Of a stretch of DNA of 64,000 nucleotides, positions 1-9,559 are shown one piece after another. The stretch's first letter is position 1. Every line of letters starts with the position of its first letter. The notes under the pieces are model-generated. The model searched no databases and was not told where the DNA came from. It was given only the letters and a program-made list of their open reading frames with translations. The stretch comes from a bacterium (lineage in GTDB: Bacteria; SAR324; XYD2-FULL-50-16), in NCBI GenBank assembly GCA_024275165.1, contig JAJRZQ010000037.1, positions 124,001 through 188,000 of the forward strand, written 5' to 3'. The translations under genes and the position numbers were made by a program.

Positions 1-475
1 GAAAACTGACCCATTCGACGCAAAACCTTCCATTGACCTCCCGATCTTGCAGCCGAGGGGAGAACCGATGCTCAATGATCGCAATCGAACTCTCTCCGAT
101 TTCCTCAAAGAGGGGCTCAATTGAGGAATAAAACTGCAAATCCGCATCCAAGTAGGTAACGAAATCGATTTCTGGATTCAGCTCTAACACATATAAAGGG
201 AGACAGGGCGAGAGGGTCCAGCAATATTCGGCGACGCCCCGATTTTTTTTAGCAGAGAGCAAATCTTCATCTTCTAGATCGGCTAAAAGAATACAGGTGA
301 TGAAGGGCAGCTTGAGCTCGGTTAAGATCGCTTCGGTTTGCTCATCCATGCACAGCACATAGACCCGCGCGCCTGGGCAATGCTCATAGAGCGAGCGTAG
401 CATGACTAAGCCTTTGAGTAGATAACCACTATCAAAAAGGGTACAAAAATATCGAGGTATTGGGCTAGTTACCAT
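1..475 (-). CDS. glycosyltransferase, partial (C-terminus runs off the window)
   Basis: Own translation from ATG at 475: MVTSPIPRYFCTLFDSGYLLKGLVMLRSLYEHCPGARVYVLCMDEQ...FVTYLDADLQFYSSIEPLFEEI; DxD-type motif 'YLDADLQFYS'; no stop before position 1. Confidence 0.75.
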   Translation of the reverse strand, partial: MVTSPIPRYFCTLFDSGYLLKGLVMLRSLYEHCPGARVYVLCMDEQTEAILTELKLPFITCILLADLEDEDLLSAKKNRGVAEYCWTLSPCLPLYVLELNPEIDFVTYLDADLQFYSSIEPLFEEIGESSIAIIEHRFSPRLQDREVNGRFCVEWVSF

Positions 476-1511
476 GGTTTATTGTCTTGTCGGGTTTGGC
501 AGATGCGACTAACTGCTTGTAAAGTTTACGCCCCCATTGGGGAGCTAAGGTGACTAGAGAATAAGCGGCATAAGAGGTTGGAATAATCATCAATTGGCGA
601 AAATAATGATAGATCCGGTGGGCGATGAGCTCGTTAAAAATAAAAAGCATATAAAGGGATAGGGTATAGATAGCCACCCCGATGAGTTGGCGTTTTGTTT
701 CAGAACTTAATCGCAATAAACCAGCAGGAATCGCTAAAAATACCAATAAAACAACTAAAGACCCCCGTAAGCTTGATTGAGGATAAATTTGTTTTGAATA
801 TTTAACTTGACTGTAAAGATCAAATTTATAGTTTAATGATTTTAAATATTCATTGTCCCAGGCTTCCCCCAAGACATTGATAAAATCAAAAAAGTCGCGC
901 AATAAGAGCCACAGCCCGTCTCGTCCATCTAGATAAAAGGGGAGTAGGGCGATAGCAACAACTAGGGTATACCCTTTGTTGTATCTGTAAGCGACCACTA
1001 AAGGGAGAAACAACCAGGCAAAGCCATGGAATAAACTGGCAATAATTACATGGCCGATTCTCCAGCGCATGCTTTGAGACATGAGTCCTGCCACCAAGAA
1101 AGATACGGCGACATATTGTCGAACAAGGTGCTGCGTGATCGAGGGCTGGAGATAAACAAACCAAGCAAGGACTAAAAATATAGGGAAAAAAATCCATTGG
1201 CCGAGTCCCTTAGGCGCAATTTTGCGTAAAGCTAGATAGTTCACTACATAAATAAGGGCCATCCAAAAAGGGAGGTAATACTCTGGAGGGAATCGGAAGG
1301 CTTTTAAGAGGAGTGAGGTGCCGCAAAATATAGTTTCAAAGCCATAACAAACTCGTTTGTTGCTCAAAGATAAATTATCATACCAAGCAAGGTAAGCTAA
1401 ACCATCGCTGCTCGGGGTAATTCGATAAAATAAGGCGATTAAAATCAACAATCCAGTTGGGACAATAACTCCTAGCAGATGAAGCCAATCATGGTATTGG
1501 AATTTTTTCAT
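465..1511 (-). CDS. polytopic membrane protein, EpsG/O-antigen-polymerase-like
   Basis: 348 aa, many hydrophobic segments, 'SSDGLAYLAWYDNLS' N-terminal loop and 'LVRQYVAVSFLVAGLMSQ...HGFAWLFLPLV' typical of the EpsG family; sits in a polysaccharide locus. Confidence 0.55.
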   Translation of the reverse strand: MKKFQYHDWLHLLGVIVPTGLLILIALFYRITPSSDGLAYLAWYDNLSLSNKRVCYGFETIFCGTSLLLKAFRFPPEYYLPFWMALIYVVNYLALRKIAPKGLGQWIFFPIFLVLAWFVYLQPSITQHLVRQYVAVSFLVAGLMSQSMRWRIGHVIIASLFHGFAWLFLPLVVAYRYNKGYTLVVAIALLPFYLDGRDGLWLLLRDFFDFINVLGEAWDNEYLKSLNYKFDLYSQVKYSKQIYPQSSLRGSLVVLLVFLAIPAGLLRLSSETKRQLIGVAIYTLSLYMLFIFNELIAHRIYHYFRQLMIIPTSYAAYSLVTLAPQWGRKLYKQLVASAKPDKTINHGN

Positions 1512-1581
1512 GGCAAGCCAAAGCGAGTACTCGATTTCAATAACCGACTCGATAAAAAACCCCTAGCTTGAATTTCTTTAA

Positions 1582-3072
1582 CTACCAACTTTTTATCCCC
1601 CTTGTTCTGGTCAGTTTTTCCATAGCCTCTGAGGTTTTTTCATAATAGATTCCTTGGGTTTTCGTAGGCGTATCTAATGTCACCTCATGAAAGCCAAATT
1701 TTTCAGGATGAAAACGATAGAGGCGATCAAAAACTTTGCAGCCCTGCAGACAAATGATCAAGTCCGGTTTAATCCGCTCTATCAAAGCATCCCCGTCGAT
1801 AGGGACTTCATCATGAAAAATACTGCGTTGAAGATGAGACCAAGCATCGATCTCCGAAACTTGTTTTAGACCCAGTTGGCGAACGGCAAGGTAGGAGTCT
1901 CCAGAGATGATCACGGTTTCCGCTTTGGCTTCCAGCACCCGTTCGCGCACCTCAGCAGTGATAGCGGTTCTTTCTTGATAGAGTGAATACAGCTTTTTAT
2001 TAAAAACTCCCTGCCCTAAGGCAAGGGTAATCAGAAAAAAACATAAGGCCAGCACTGGCGTCTTCATCTGCTCGGCGAACAAGGCAAAAAGGGGCATCCA
2101 TAACACAATTCCAGCCGAGATATAGCCATCCCCTCCGCCGTAATAAGAGGAACTGGCGATTCCTGTGAGCAGCCAAGCCAAAGCGGGAACACTAAAGCTA
2201 TATTTCCGCAACGCTTGGGGTACACCTTTAGGTACTGTGAAGTGGCCAACGGCCATATACCACAGCAGAATAAAACCAATAATTTTACCAGCGAACACTT
2301 GAAAGGAACTTTCGGTTATGGGCATAAAGCTTCTGCCAAAGTGAGCCAGCAGGGCAAACTTAATCGCGCCGTCAATACTGAATAGAATCAACCCTACAAT
2401 GGTTATGCCGACAAAGAAAGCGATCCAATCGTTTCGTTTTTCTTGTCCAGACTGGGCAGAAAACAGTTTTGTCATCATCAGCGCGAGAATTGGAACGAGC
2501 AAAAGGTGCATCAATAAAACCGAGCAGGCAACCGCTAGGGAAATGGTGGCAAACCGCTTTGTGCCCTTTTGTAGGTGATTCATACCTAAAAACAAGGCCA
2601 CATAAAAACACAAGGCCATCGTTTCTGGGCGAAACTCTACGGCATAACCGACCCAAAGAATCAAAAAGGCAAAGGAAACCGATACTGAAAACATCATAAA
2701 GGTCAGCTTAGGCCAAGTTCCACCTATATCCCGATAAACAAAAAACAAGAGCCAGAACAATAAACCGACGCTAGCAATGGTCGCGCCATGCAGCAGCCCG
2801 ACCTGCCAGTCCCCAAAGGGCATCAAAAGATAGGCAATCAGGCTGACACCAGGGAAAAAGGTTGTGGAGGTTAAATAACCATCGGAGGCTCCCCGGCTGT
2901 AGCCCAAGCCCTGAGACAAACGGTCGGCAATGGCGATGGGCTCATACAAATCCCAGCGGCCTCCAAAAGCAAAGGCTTGAAGCGCCATATAGGCAAAAAA
3001 CAAGGCCAGACCAATCCAGGATATCTCATGGATATACCTGCTTAATAATCCCTTAAACCAGTTCATGACCAA
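1582..3072 (-). CDS. polytopic membrane protein, GT-C/GT39-like
   Basis: 496 aa hydrophobic ORF, first luminal loop 'RWDLYEPIAIADRLSQGLGYSRG' and a soluble C-terminal end typical of GT-C-like proteins. Confidence 0.5.
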   Translation of the reverse strand: MVMNWFKGLLSRYIHEISWIGLALFFAYMALQAFAFGGRWDLYEPIAIADRLSQGLGYSRGASDGYLTSTTFFPGVSLIAYLLMPFGDWQVGLLHGATIASVGLLFWLLFFVYRDIGGTWPKLTFMMFSVSVSFAFLILWVGYAVEFRPETMALCFYVALFLGMNHLQKGTKRFATISLAVACSVLLMHLLLVPILALMMTKLFSAQSGQEKRNDWIAFFVGITIVGLILFSIDGAIKFALLAHFGRSFMPITESSFQVFAGKIIGFILLWYMAVGHFTVPKGVPQALRKYSFSVPALAWLLTGIASSSYYGGGDGYISAGIVLWMPLFALFAEQMKTPVLALCFFLITLALGQGVFNKKLYSLYQERTAITAEVRERVLEAKAETVIISGDSYLAVRQLGLKQVSEIDAWSHLQRSIFHDEVPIDGDALIERIKPDLIICLQGCKVFDRLYRFHPEKFGFHEVTLDTPTKTQGIYYEKTSEAMEKLTRTRGIKSW

Positions 3073-3100
3073 TCCTCAAATTGCCCCGCACAGCACCTTT

Positions 3101-3901
3101 TCATGGTTTCTTCTGACAGACATAGGTTCGATTAGCGCTGCCCACTCCCTTATGGATGGATTCGTTCAAGGTATAGGTATGCAGCAATTCCAAACCATGT
3201 CGTGCAAGCAACTCTAAAAAATCAGGCTCATTAAAGTGAATCTCTATCGTTTCCACCCCATAAGCTAATTTTTTAAAAAACTTATTGCTTTCGCCAATCA
3301 CCATGGGAGTGCGGTGAAAAATCGCAAATTGGCTCGCCACTCTGGCCGTTTCCGCTACGGCCCGCTCATAGTCGGGAATATGCAAGATGCAACAGCCGGA
3401 AACCACGATATCAAAGGCATGATCCGGATATCTCAAGGCAGTGGCGTCTTCCACCTCAAAGGATAGGGAAGGGTAGGTTTCACGGGCTAAATCAATGAAG
3501 GCTTTAGAATAATCACACCCAGAATACTCTACTTCGAGCTCTTTAATTTTAAAGACTTCAGAATAAAAACCACTGGAACAACCGACCTCCAACAGGGTCA
3601 TGCCCTTTACTGGTACAGGGAGATTCTCCAAGGCATCACAAAGCATATCATAGACACCAACCGATTCCCCCTGGGCGTAGGCGGCTAATTGCCGATCGAC
3701 CAATTCCCGCTGACGCTTCGGCAGATTGCCGGACTGCCAAGAATCGCGTAAACGCGTCGCCTCTTCACCGCGGTTCGATTCGGACAACTCCACATAGCCG
3801 GAAGAAACCGAAGCATTGGGGAGCCAGGCGTTAACAACCCTCTTTATGGTTTTTTTTAACCAGGGGAAGCGATTTAAAAGGGCAAGAATCGTCGAATTCA
3901 T
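3101..3901 (-). CDS. class I SAM-dependent methyltransferase
   Basis: Motif I 'LLEVGCSSGFYSEVF', 'FDIVVSGCCILHI'. Confidence 0.8.
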   Translation of the reverse strand: MNSTILALLNRFPWLKKTIKRVVNAWLPNASVSSGYVELSESNRGEEATRLRDSWQSGNLPKRQRELVDRQLAAYAQGESVGVYDMLCDALENLPVPVKGMTLLEVGCSSGFYSEVFKIKELEVEYSGCDYSKAFIDLARETYPSLSFEVEDATALRYPDHAFDIVVSGCCILHIPDYERAVAETARVASQFAIFHRTPMVIGESNKFFKKLAYGVETIEIHFNEPDFLELLARHGLELLHTYTLNESIHKGVGSANRTYVCQKKP

Positions 3902-5034
3902 CCTTGTTTCGCCTTGAGATATCGTTCTAAAAGAAGCGCCAACTCTTCCATGCGATGCCGATAGGTATGTTCAAGCAAGGTGCGGGCTTGCCCCGCCTTA
4001 GCAATGGTTTCCGCCTCTTCGGGGTGAGCCAGATAATATTGAATCAATTCGACCGCCTCTTCTTGAGAAGAGTAAGCAACAACCTCCTTGCCAATTTCAA
4101 AGATTTCCTCAAGGTTGTCTTTCATGTCAGTAATGAGCAATGAGCCTACACCAGTGGCCTCATAAAGCCGCATGTTGTTGGCGTTATTTTCGGCGATATT
4201 AATATGGCGATTTATCGTGATCTTACTACGGGCTAGGGCTCGATACATATCCAGGCCCCAAACCTCGCCGTGGTGTCGCTTGCGGATGATCGACTTGCGG
4301 GGCAGCAGCTTGGCCCCATATCCAAAAAATTCGATGGGAGTATTTTGGGCCAAATATTCTAAAAGGGGTACTGCTTTGCTGTGGTGTCGGCTGATCCCCC
4401 CGACAAAGCTCAAATCCACATCTTTTTTTATGGTGCCGAGTAACTCTAACACCTTAGAGTCAAAGGCGATGCGAAAATACTCCGACTCTACCCCAAGTGC
4501 CTGCAAACGCGGCACAAAATGGGGAATCGAGGTCGTGATGAGATCATACCCCTTTAAAAAGGAATCCGGTGGCAGAGGGCAGGCAATCTGCCCCACAATG
4601 AGACCCACTTCACTCTTCAGTTTTTTAATCGCCTCAGGAGGGAAAAAACTCAAGTCTTGGCAGTATAAAACATCAGGCTGGAAGTCTCTCACCTGAGCCA
4701 AAGCTACATCTATCAAGCCAGGCAAAGCAGCTAGCTTTTCACCGATCACAGGAAGGCGAAAAGTTCGGTGCGGCAGACGCAAGGCCCAGGGGTGAAAGGG
4801 GGTTTCTGTCTCTTTTGCCCAAGCAGACTGCAAAGGGACACAGTTGGCAATTAAATCGATGGTTTCACAACCTAAATCAGTTAAATGGCGGGAATAATAA
4901 TCAGAGGTACCAAAAACGGCACCCAGCAGGGCTTTTCGCTGCTCTGCGGCATTTGCCTGTCTTAAGCCGGGATGCTTAGCATAGAATTTTTTTAAAAACC
5001 TTGGATAGTAGGTATCTAAAATAGCGATTCGCAT
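3898..5034 (-). CDS. glycosyltransferase, CgeB-like / GT1_2 family
   Basis: 'VDLSFVGGISRHHSKAVPLLEYL...NNANNMRLYEATGVGSLLITDMKDNLEEIFEIGKEVVAYSSQEEAVELIQYYL' is the canonical C-terminal signature; 4-nt overlap with the next gene. Confidence 0.8.
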   Translation of the reverse strand: MRIAILDTYYPRFLKKFYAKHPGLRQANAAEQRKALLGAVFGTSDYYSRHLTDLGCETIDLIANCVPLQSAWAKETETPFHPWALRLPHRTFRLPVIGEKLAALPGLIDVALAQVRDFQPDVLYCQDLSFFPPEAIKKLKSEVGLIVGQIACPLPPDSFLKGYDLITTSIPHFVPRLQALGVESEYFRIAFDSKVLELLGTIKKDVDLSFVGGISRHHSKAVPLLEYLAQNTPIEFFGYGAKLLPRKSIIRKRHHGEVWGLDMYRALARSKITINRHINIAENNANNMRLYEATGVGSLLITDMKDNLEEIFEIGKEVVAYSSQEEAVELIQYYLAHPEEAETIAKAGQARTLLEHTYRHRMEELALLLERYLKAKQG

Positions 5035-5335
5035 GATCGATTTTTCCCCTGAATGATCCCAAAAAGCAAAAAGGATGCGCTAATTTCAAAATATTGGATA
5101 AGTAGCCTTGAAGTTACTATAGGCACCCCTTTTTGTCATGTTCAAATCAGGGGTGTCAAGAAATAGTGAGGCAATTAGAAGCCGATTCTTTGGCTTTGTT
5201 TTTGGAGGGAACAAAAGGGTCTTTAAGAGTAAAAACAGCCGTTTGGTTTTGTAAAGGGAGCCGATTCGAACCCAAAAGGGGTTTGCTAGGTGAAATCAGC
5301 GCTCAATTAACCTTGCAATGGATTGAATAATTTAA

Positions 5336-6334
5336 TTATCTTTTAATTTGAATCACGACAATCAAACTATCTCCTTGGCCGAGAACATCAAAAAATCGAT
5401 TATTCAACCCAATCAATGGATTGGCCAATGGCCGCACTCGACGGAGTAAACCCTTTGCAATGCGCTTGAAGTTCCATTTGCTGGGGGAGGCTATCGCGTC
5501 CGTTGCCCCCCATGACGATGAGGCATCCCCCTCAATAGGGGGTTTGCCCATTGCTGCCATCTGCAATAAAGTCCAAAGATTGGGGGTGACGGAACGAAAC
5601 CGCGTTACCTCAAAACCCTCTTGCTCTGCCAAGATGGTAAAGGAATGTCGATTGAAATGATGTTGATGATAGGGCACATGCCAATTGATCCAGCGAGAAC
5701 CGGAGAGCTTTCGCTGTAAAGAATCCCCGTTAGGGAAGGAAAGAACAATTTGCCCCCCCTCAGTGAGCCGCTTTTTTACAATCTGCAACAGGGCCGCCGG
5801 GTCGGGCACATGCTCAATCACCTGATTTAAGGTAATCAAATCAAATACTTCGTCTGGAAAAGGATTATCATGAATGTTTCCGATATGCACATGCAAGTCA
5901 AAATGCTCAGCAATCGCTTGCACGCTAGGATCGGCTTCGACTCCATAAGCTTCCACCCCCAGATTGCGCAGTTCCAACAGAGATAAGCAAGAACCGCAAC
6001 CAATATCCAACACCTTTTGCCCTGACTTGGCCAAATAATGACCTTGGTTGTCCGTGCCCTCCCACCAGCGGGTTTGGGCCGCCCCAGGTAATTTGACCCG
6101 ATCTGCTTCTACGGTTAACTCTTCATAAACAACCTTACTCCTTGGATAGTATTTACTGTAAAGCTCAGGTAAATCAGATTCTTGCAGGCGAGGTATCGTT
6201 GCCATCTGACCGCAGTTCGGGCAGCGCTCAATGGCAAAAATCCCAGGGCAGCCGTAACGATCATCCCAAATTTCTTTGATAAAGGGGATCAACTCGGTTC
6301 CGCAAATAATGCACTTTGAATAAATCTGGTTCAT
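5336..6334 (-). CDS. class I SAM methyltransferase with N-terminal CxxC...CxxC zinc-ribbon-like segment
   Basis: 'CIICGTELIPF...CPNCGQ' and 'KVLDIGCGSCLSLLELRNLGVEAYGVEADPS', 'FDLITLNQVIEHVPDP'. Confidence 0.8.
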   Translation of the reverse strand: MNQIYSKCIICGTELIPFIKEIWDDRYGCPGIFAIERCPNCGQMATIPRLQESDLPELYSKYYPRSKVVYEELTVEADRVKLPGAAQTRWWEGTDNQGHYLAKSGQKVLDIGCGSCLSLLELRNLGVEAYGVEADPSVQAIAEHFDLHVHIGNIHDNPFPDEVFDLITLNQVIEHVPDPAALLQIVKKRLTEGGQIVLSFPNGDSLQRKLSGSRWINWHVPYHQHHFNRHSFTILAEQEGFEVTRFRSVTPNLWTLLQMAAMGKPPIEGDASSSWGATDAIASPSKWNFKRIAKGLLRRVRPLANPLIGLNNRFFDVLGQGDSLIVVIQIKR

Positions 6335-6337
6335 GTT

Positions 6338-7201
6338 CTAGTCAGGTTTTTTTTGGTTTAGGCGCGCCCAAGATCGGGAAAGGGCAAAGAGCGCCAACCG
6401 CAAAGGCGCGGTCAGGCGTTGTATCGGGCTACCCACAAGAAGATAAAAGGAAAGCTTATAGATTACATTGGTTGCGGAGCGTTTTCCAAACATTTTCTTC
6501 CACCAAGGCAGCAACACCGCATTGCCATAGACTGGCGGCGAATAGACAAAAGCCTTAGTGCTTACCACCAGAGAAATCTTCGCATCCCTAGCAAAGCGCA
6601 TGGCGATCTCATAATCAGCAAAATAATGGGGCAAGGCCCAAGTCCGCATGGTTCCATATTGTCTAAAAAGAACGGCTGGATAAAGGGTGCCTCGCCCTGA
6701 AAGTGCATCGACCTGGTAAGTAGCTTTTGGGTTGCAAATTTCTTCTGTTGAAAGCACCGAAAACTCATCCCAAACAGCAATCCGATTGAGGTTGATCTTC
6801 GGCCCGATACTGACCAAGGGCGGATCAACCTCTTTTTCATGAATGGCGCTCCCTACCGCTGCCCCGCCATGATCTTGGCTGACATTCACCAGAGTTTGTA
6901 GATAGTTTGCCCCAAACCAAGTGTCGTTGTTTAAAAAAAGGACATAATCCTTATCGGCAGCGGTTTTCAAGGCATATCGCAAGCCCATTTCGATCGCTCC
7001 ACCCCACCAAAGATGGCCATTGCCTAACAATTGAGTCACATCTTCTTGTTCCTCTAAATAGGCCTGTGTGCCATCGGTAGAACCGTCGTTGATAACTACA
7101 ACCTCCAACTGCCCTGTAAATTGCTGTTGACGCAAGGACTCAATCACCTTTTTTGTATGTTCCAGCCGATTAAAAACGGGAATTAAAACAAAGACCTTCA
7201 T
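6338..7201 (-). CDS. family 2 glycosyltransferase
   Basis: 'VFVLIPVFNRLEHTKKVIESL', 'VVINDGSTDGTQAYL', 'LFLNNDTWF'. Confidence 0.85.
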   Translation of the reverse strand: MKVFVLIPVFNRLEHTKKVIESLRQQQFTGQLEVVVINDGSTDGTQAYLEEQEDVTQLLGNGHLWWGGAIEMGLRYALKTAADKDYVLFLNNDTWFGANYLQTLVNVSQDHGGAAVGSAIHEKEVDPPLVSIGPKINLNRIAVWDEFSVLSTEEICNPKATYQVDALSGRGTLYPAVLFRQYGTMRTWALPHYFADYEIAMRFARDAKISLVVSTKAFVYSPPVYGNAVLLPWWKKMFGKRSATNVIYKLSFYLLVGSPIQRLTAPLRLALFALSRSWARLNQKKPD

Positions 7202-7213
7202 CGGCTCACCTTA

Positions 7214-8071
7214 TTAAGCTCGTTTTTTCAGGAACCAACCCTGAAAAGGCGATTGAAAGCCCTCGGGCCCCACTAGGGAACCAGGATGAGGGTCAAAGCG
7301 TTCTAACACCTCGTATCCCGCCGCGTGAAAAACCGTCTCCATTCGCTTGGCATCCATTAACCAGACCGGATAACTCGCCTTGTAAATCGTTTCTGGAACC
7401 TGTTGAATCACCAATCGGTCTTTTCCAAGACGCTGAGCCATCGCCCGGTCAATTAAAACATACTTAATCCCTTGAACCAATAGCCTCTCTAACACTTCAT
7501 AGGGCTTTTCTAAATACTGTAAGACGCTAGAAAGCAGCAAGAAGTTCGGTTCTTGTTCTTGAATACAGCTTTGGATGTCATAATAAAAATGGAGAGCTTC
7601 GGTTTCAAACTCTTCTTTGCCTGTAGTAACAAAGCCTTCCTGTTCCACCACCGACCAAGACAATTCCTTTAAGGACTGCAAATAGGTTCGATTTTGTCGG
7701 TAGGAACTCCCGAGGGCACCTCCAAAGTCTAAAACACTCAAGGAACCCTCCTGCAAGGAAGCGACATATAAAAGCGCTGCGAGCAGAGGGTAGGAGATCT
7801 CGACTTGATCAAACAATACTGTATCCCGTTCAAAGGCAGCTTCTCCCTTACAAACCGCTCGGGTCGCCAGGATTGCCCGGCGCAAGATCTCAGGGGCATC
7901 ATAGCCCCCAGCCTGAGCGCAAGCGTCGGCCCAACTGGAAAACTCCCCCTTATAAAGGATGTGAGTTCGTGCAAACTCTGCTTGAGAACGCCGAATCGCT
8001 TCAGCAGAAACTTTACGATAAAAGCTGCATTCCAGCTTTAAACCAAAGAGGTTGAATCGCGCCCTAGGCAT
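7214..8071 (-). CDS. TIGR04325-type putative methyltransferase
   Basis: 'VLDFGGALGSSYRQNRTYLQSLKELSWSVVEQ...PNFLLLSSVLQYLEKPYEVLERLL'. ORF is open to 8170, but ATG at 8071 (MPRARFNLFG) fits, giving an 8-nt overlap with the upstream gene. Confidence 0.7.
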   Translation of the reverse strand: MPRARFNLFGLKLECSFYRKVSAEAIRRSQAEFARTHILYKGEFSSWADACAQAGGYDAPEILRRAILATRAVCKGEAAFERDTVLFDQVEISYPLLAALLYVASLQEGSLSVLDFGGALGSSYRQNRTYLQSLKELSWSVVEQEGFVTTGKEEFETEALHFYYDIQSCIQEQEPNFLLLSSVLQYLEKPYEVLERLLVQGIKYVLIDRAMAQRLGKDRLVIQQVPETIYKASYPVWLMDAKRMETVFHAAGYEVLERFDPHPGSLVGPEGFQSPFQGWFLKKRA

Positions 8072-8942
8072 GAACCCCCTTGTATAAGCTAGCAAACTCG
8101 ACTCTGGGGAATTCATCCAAGGCGCTGGTCGGGCTGGCATTGACGACATGAACCTCGGCCTTTTCGGCAATCTCTTTAATCACCCGGTACTGCCGCCAGA
8201 GCCTAGCTAAGCCTTGCAGATCATCATAGAGTGGGGTGGCGATGCTGCCATCGGGATTGACTGAATAATCAATCCCCTTTTGTATCCCCAGTTCAAAAGC
8301 ATAGACATAATCCCCGGTAAAAAGCTGATTATGGTCGGCCCCAAGCAGCACAATCTCTTTAAAGCCCATGTGCATCGCAATCATCAAGGTCATCACTGGA
8401 ACCGAGGAAACTCTGGGAATCGGTTGACTGAGATCAATGATCTCCCGAGAAGTCCAATCATCAAAATTCTCTCGCAAAGCGACATAATGCAGCTTGCGAC
8501 CGGGAAAAAGCCCTTGCTTTTCAACCAATTCCGCCTCGGTTTCATTTAAGAACAGTTCGGCCTCCCCGATTTTTTCGTCAATCTCATGAAACCATCGGGT
8601 GACAAAGTCCTCTGTCATGCGCCCATAGGTGATCTGAGGCACGCAATGATAAAGGGGGGCCAACTCGGAATAACCGGCATGCAGATACCCATTACTGACC
8701 GAAAAAACTGTTTCTCCCTTGAGCTTGGTTAAATCCATCTCTTTTACACTGGGGCCATTGGCTAAAATAAAACAGCGCTCCCCTTGGTGGCGGTTTTTCA
8801 ACTTGATATTTTTCGCCAACACCTCTTTGGAAACTAGTTCTGGAGCTGATTTAGGTGTCAATTGCTTTGCCCGCCAGACAAAAAGAAAATGGGGTAGCAC
8901 CCAAGTCGCATATTTGATGATTTGTTTTACCCCTGCAGCCAC
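8064..8942 (-). CDS. DUF115 / MptE-like protein, GT42-like putative glycosyltransferase
   Basis: 'GERCFILANGPSVKEMDLTKLKGETVFSVSNGYLHAGY' and 'TLMIAMHMGFKEIVLLGADHNQ', matching the NGPS...(A)xxxGxKEIxLxGxDxxQ layout of the DUF115/GT42 fold. Confidence 0.7.
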   Translation of the reverse strand: MAAGVKQIIKYATWVLPHFLFVWRAKQLTPKSAPELVSKEVLAKNIKLKNRHQGERCFILANGPSVKEMDLTKLKGETVFSVSNGYLHAGYSELAPLYHCVPQITYGRMTEDFVTRWFHEIDEKIGEAELFLNETEAELVEKQGLFPGRKLHYVALRENFDDWTSREIIDLSQPIPRVSSVPVMTLMIAMHMGFKEIVLLGADHNQLFTGDYVYAFELGIQKGIDYSVNPDGSIATPLYDDLQGLARLWRQYRVIKEIAEKAEVHVVNASPTSALDEFPRVEFASLYKGVHA

Positions 8943-9559
8943 TTGACCACCTCGTAAACCTCGGCGTATTTCACCCCAATCCGCTGCCCTGCGTTTTCAG
9001 CTTCATTGCGAAAAAAATGGATCCATTTCGCCCCGGTGCGCTCCATCTCAGAGACATGGGCGCGAATCGCCTGTTCTTTGGCTTCCCAATATTGGGAGAT
9101 ATCCACATAAAAGTTCCCCCGAAAGTCCTGGGTGGAATGATACCAGTTGCTGCGATACATGAGGTAGCGAGGTACATGGCGGCAACTATGTAAAGAGGCT
9201 TTGCCTACCGCTTGGTGGTCATGGTGGATATCGCTAGTCCAATGGGCGTAAACCAACTCGATCCCTAGGTCTTGTACGATCTGTAAAATCTGGATGTTCA
9301 ACTTGTCAACAAATTCAACCTCTAGAGTTTTAAAATCGCTGCAATACATTTTTTTGACCCCCAGGATTTGCATCGCCTCTTCTGCCTCGCCCTTAGCGAC
9401 TTCACTTGAACGAACCGATTGATCGTACTGGTTGGCAAAACCGGAAACAGTGGCCACAAAAACGAAGACCTCGTCCCCTAGGGCAGCGTGACGGGCTAAA
9501 GCCCCACCGCAACCGAGTTCAACATCGTCAAAATGGGCACCAATTGCCAGTACTTTCAT
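8927..9559 (-). CDS. PIG-L family deacetylase
   Basis: 'MKVLAIGAHFDDVELGCGGALARHAALGDEVFVFVATVSG' (AHFDD motif) and 'HWTSDIHHDHQAVGKASLHSCR'. Start at 9559 overlaps the upstream stop (ATGA). Confidence 0.9.
   Translation of the reverse strand: MKVLAIGAHFDDVELGCGGALARHAALGDEVFVFVATVSGFANQYDQSVRSSEVAKGEAEEAMQILGVKKMYCSDFKTLEVEFVDKLNIQILQIVQDLGIELVYAHWTSDIHHDHQAVGKASLHSCRHVPRYLMYRSNWYHSTQDFRGNFYVDISQYWEAKEQAIRAHVSEMERTGAKWIHFFRNEAENAGQRIGVKYAEVYEVVKWLQG

Noticed and set aside
4172-4696. 174-aa + strand ORF
   Set aside because: Antisense shadow of the CgeB-like glycosyltransferase.
5262-5275. tRNA T-loop-like string GGGTTCGAATC on the minus strand
   Set aside because: Flanking bases do not form a 5-bp T stem and no acceptor/anticodon arms can be built, so not a tRNA.
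5133-5330. 65-aa + strand ORF in the 5035-5335 gap
   Set aside because: No recognisable motif and no plausible ribosome-binding context; probably spurious.
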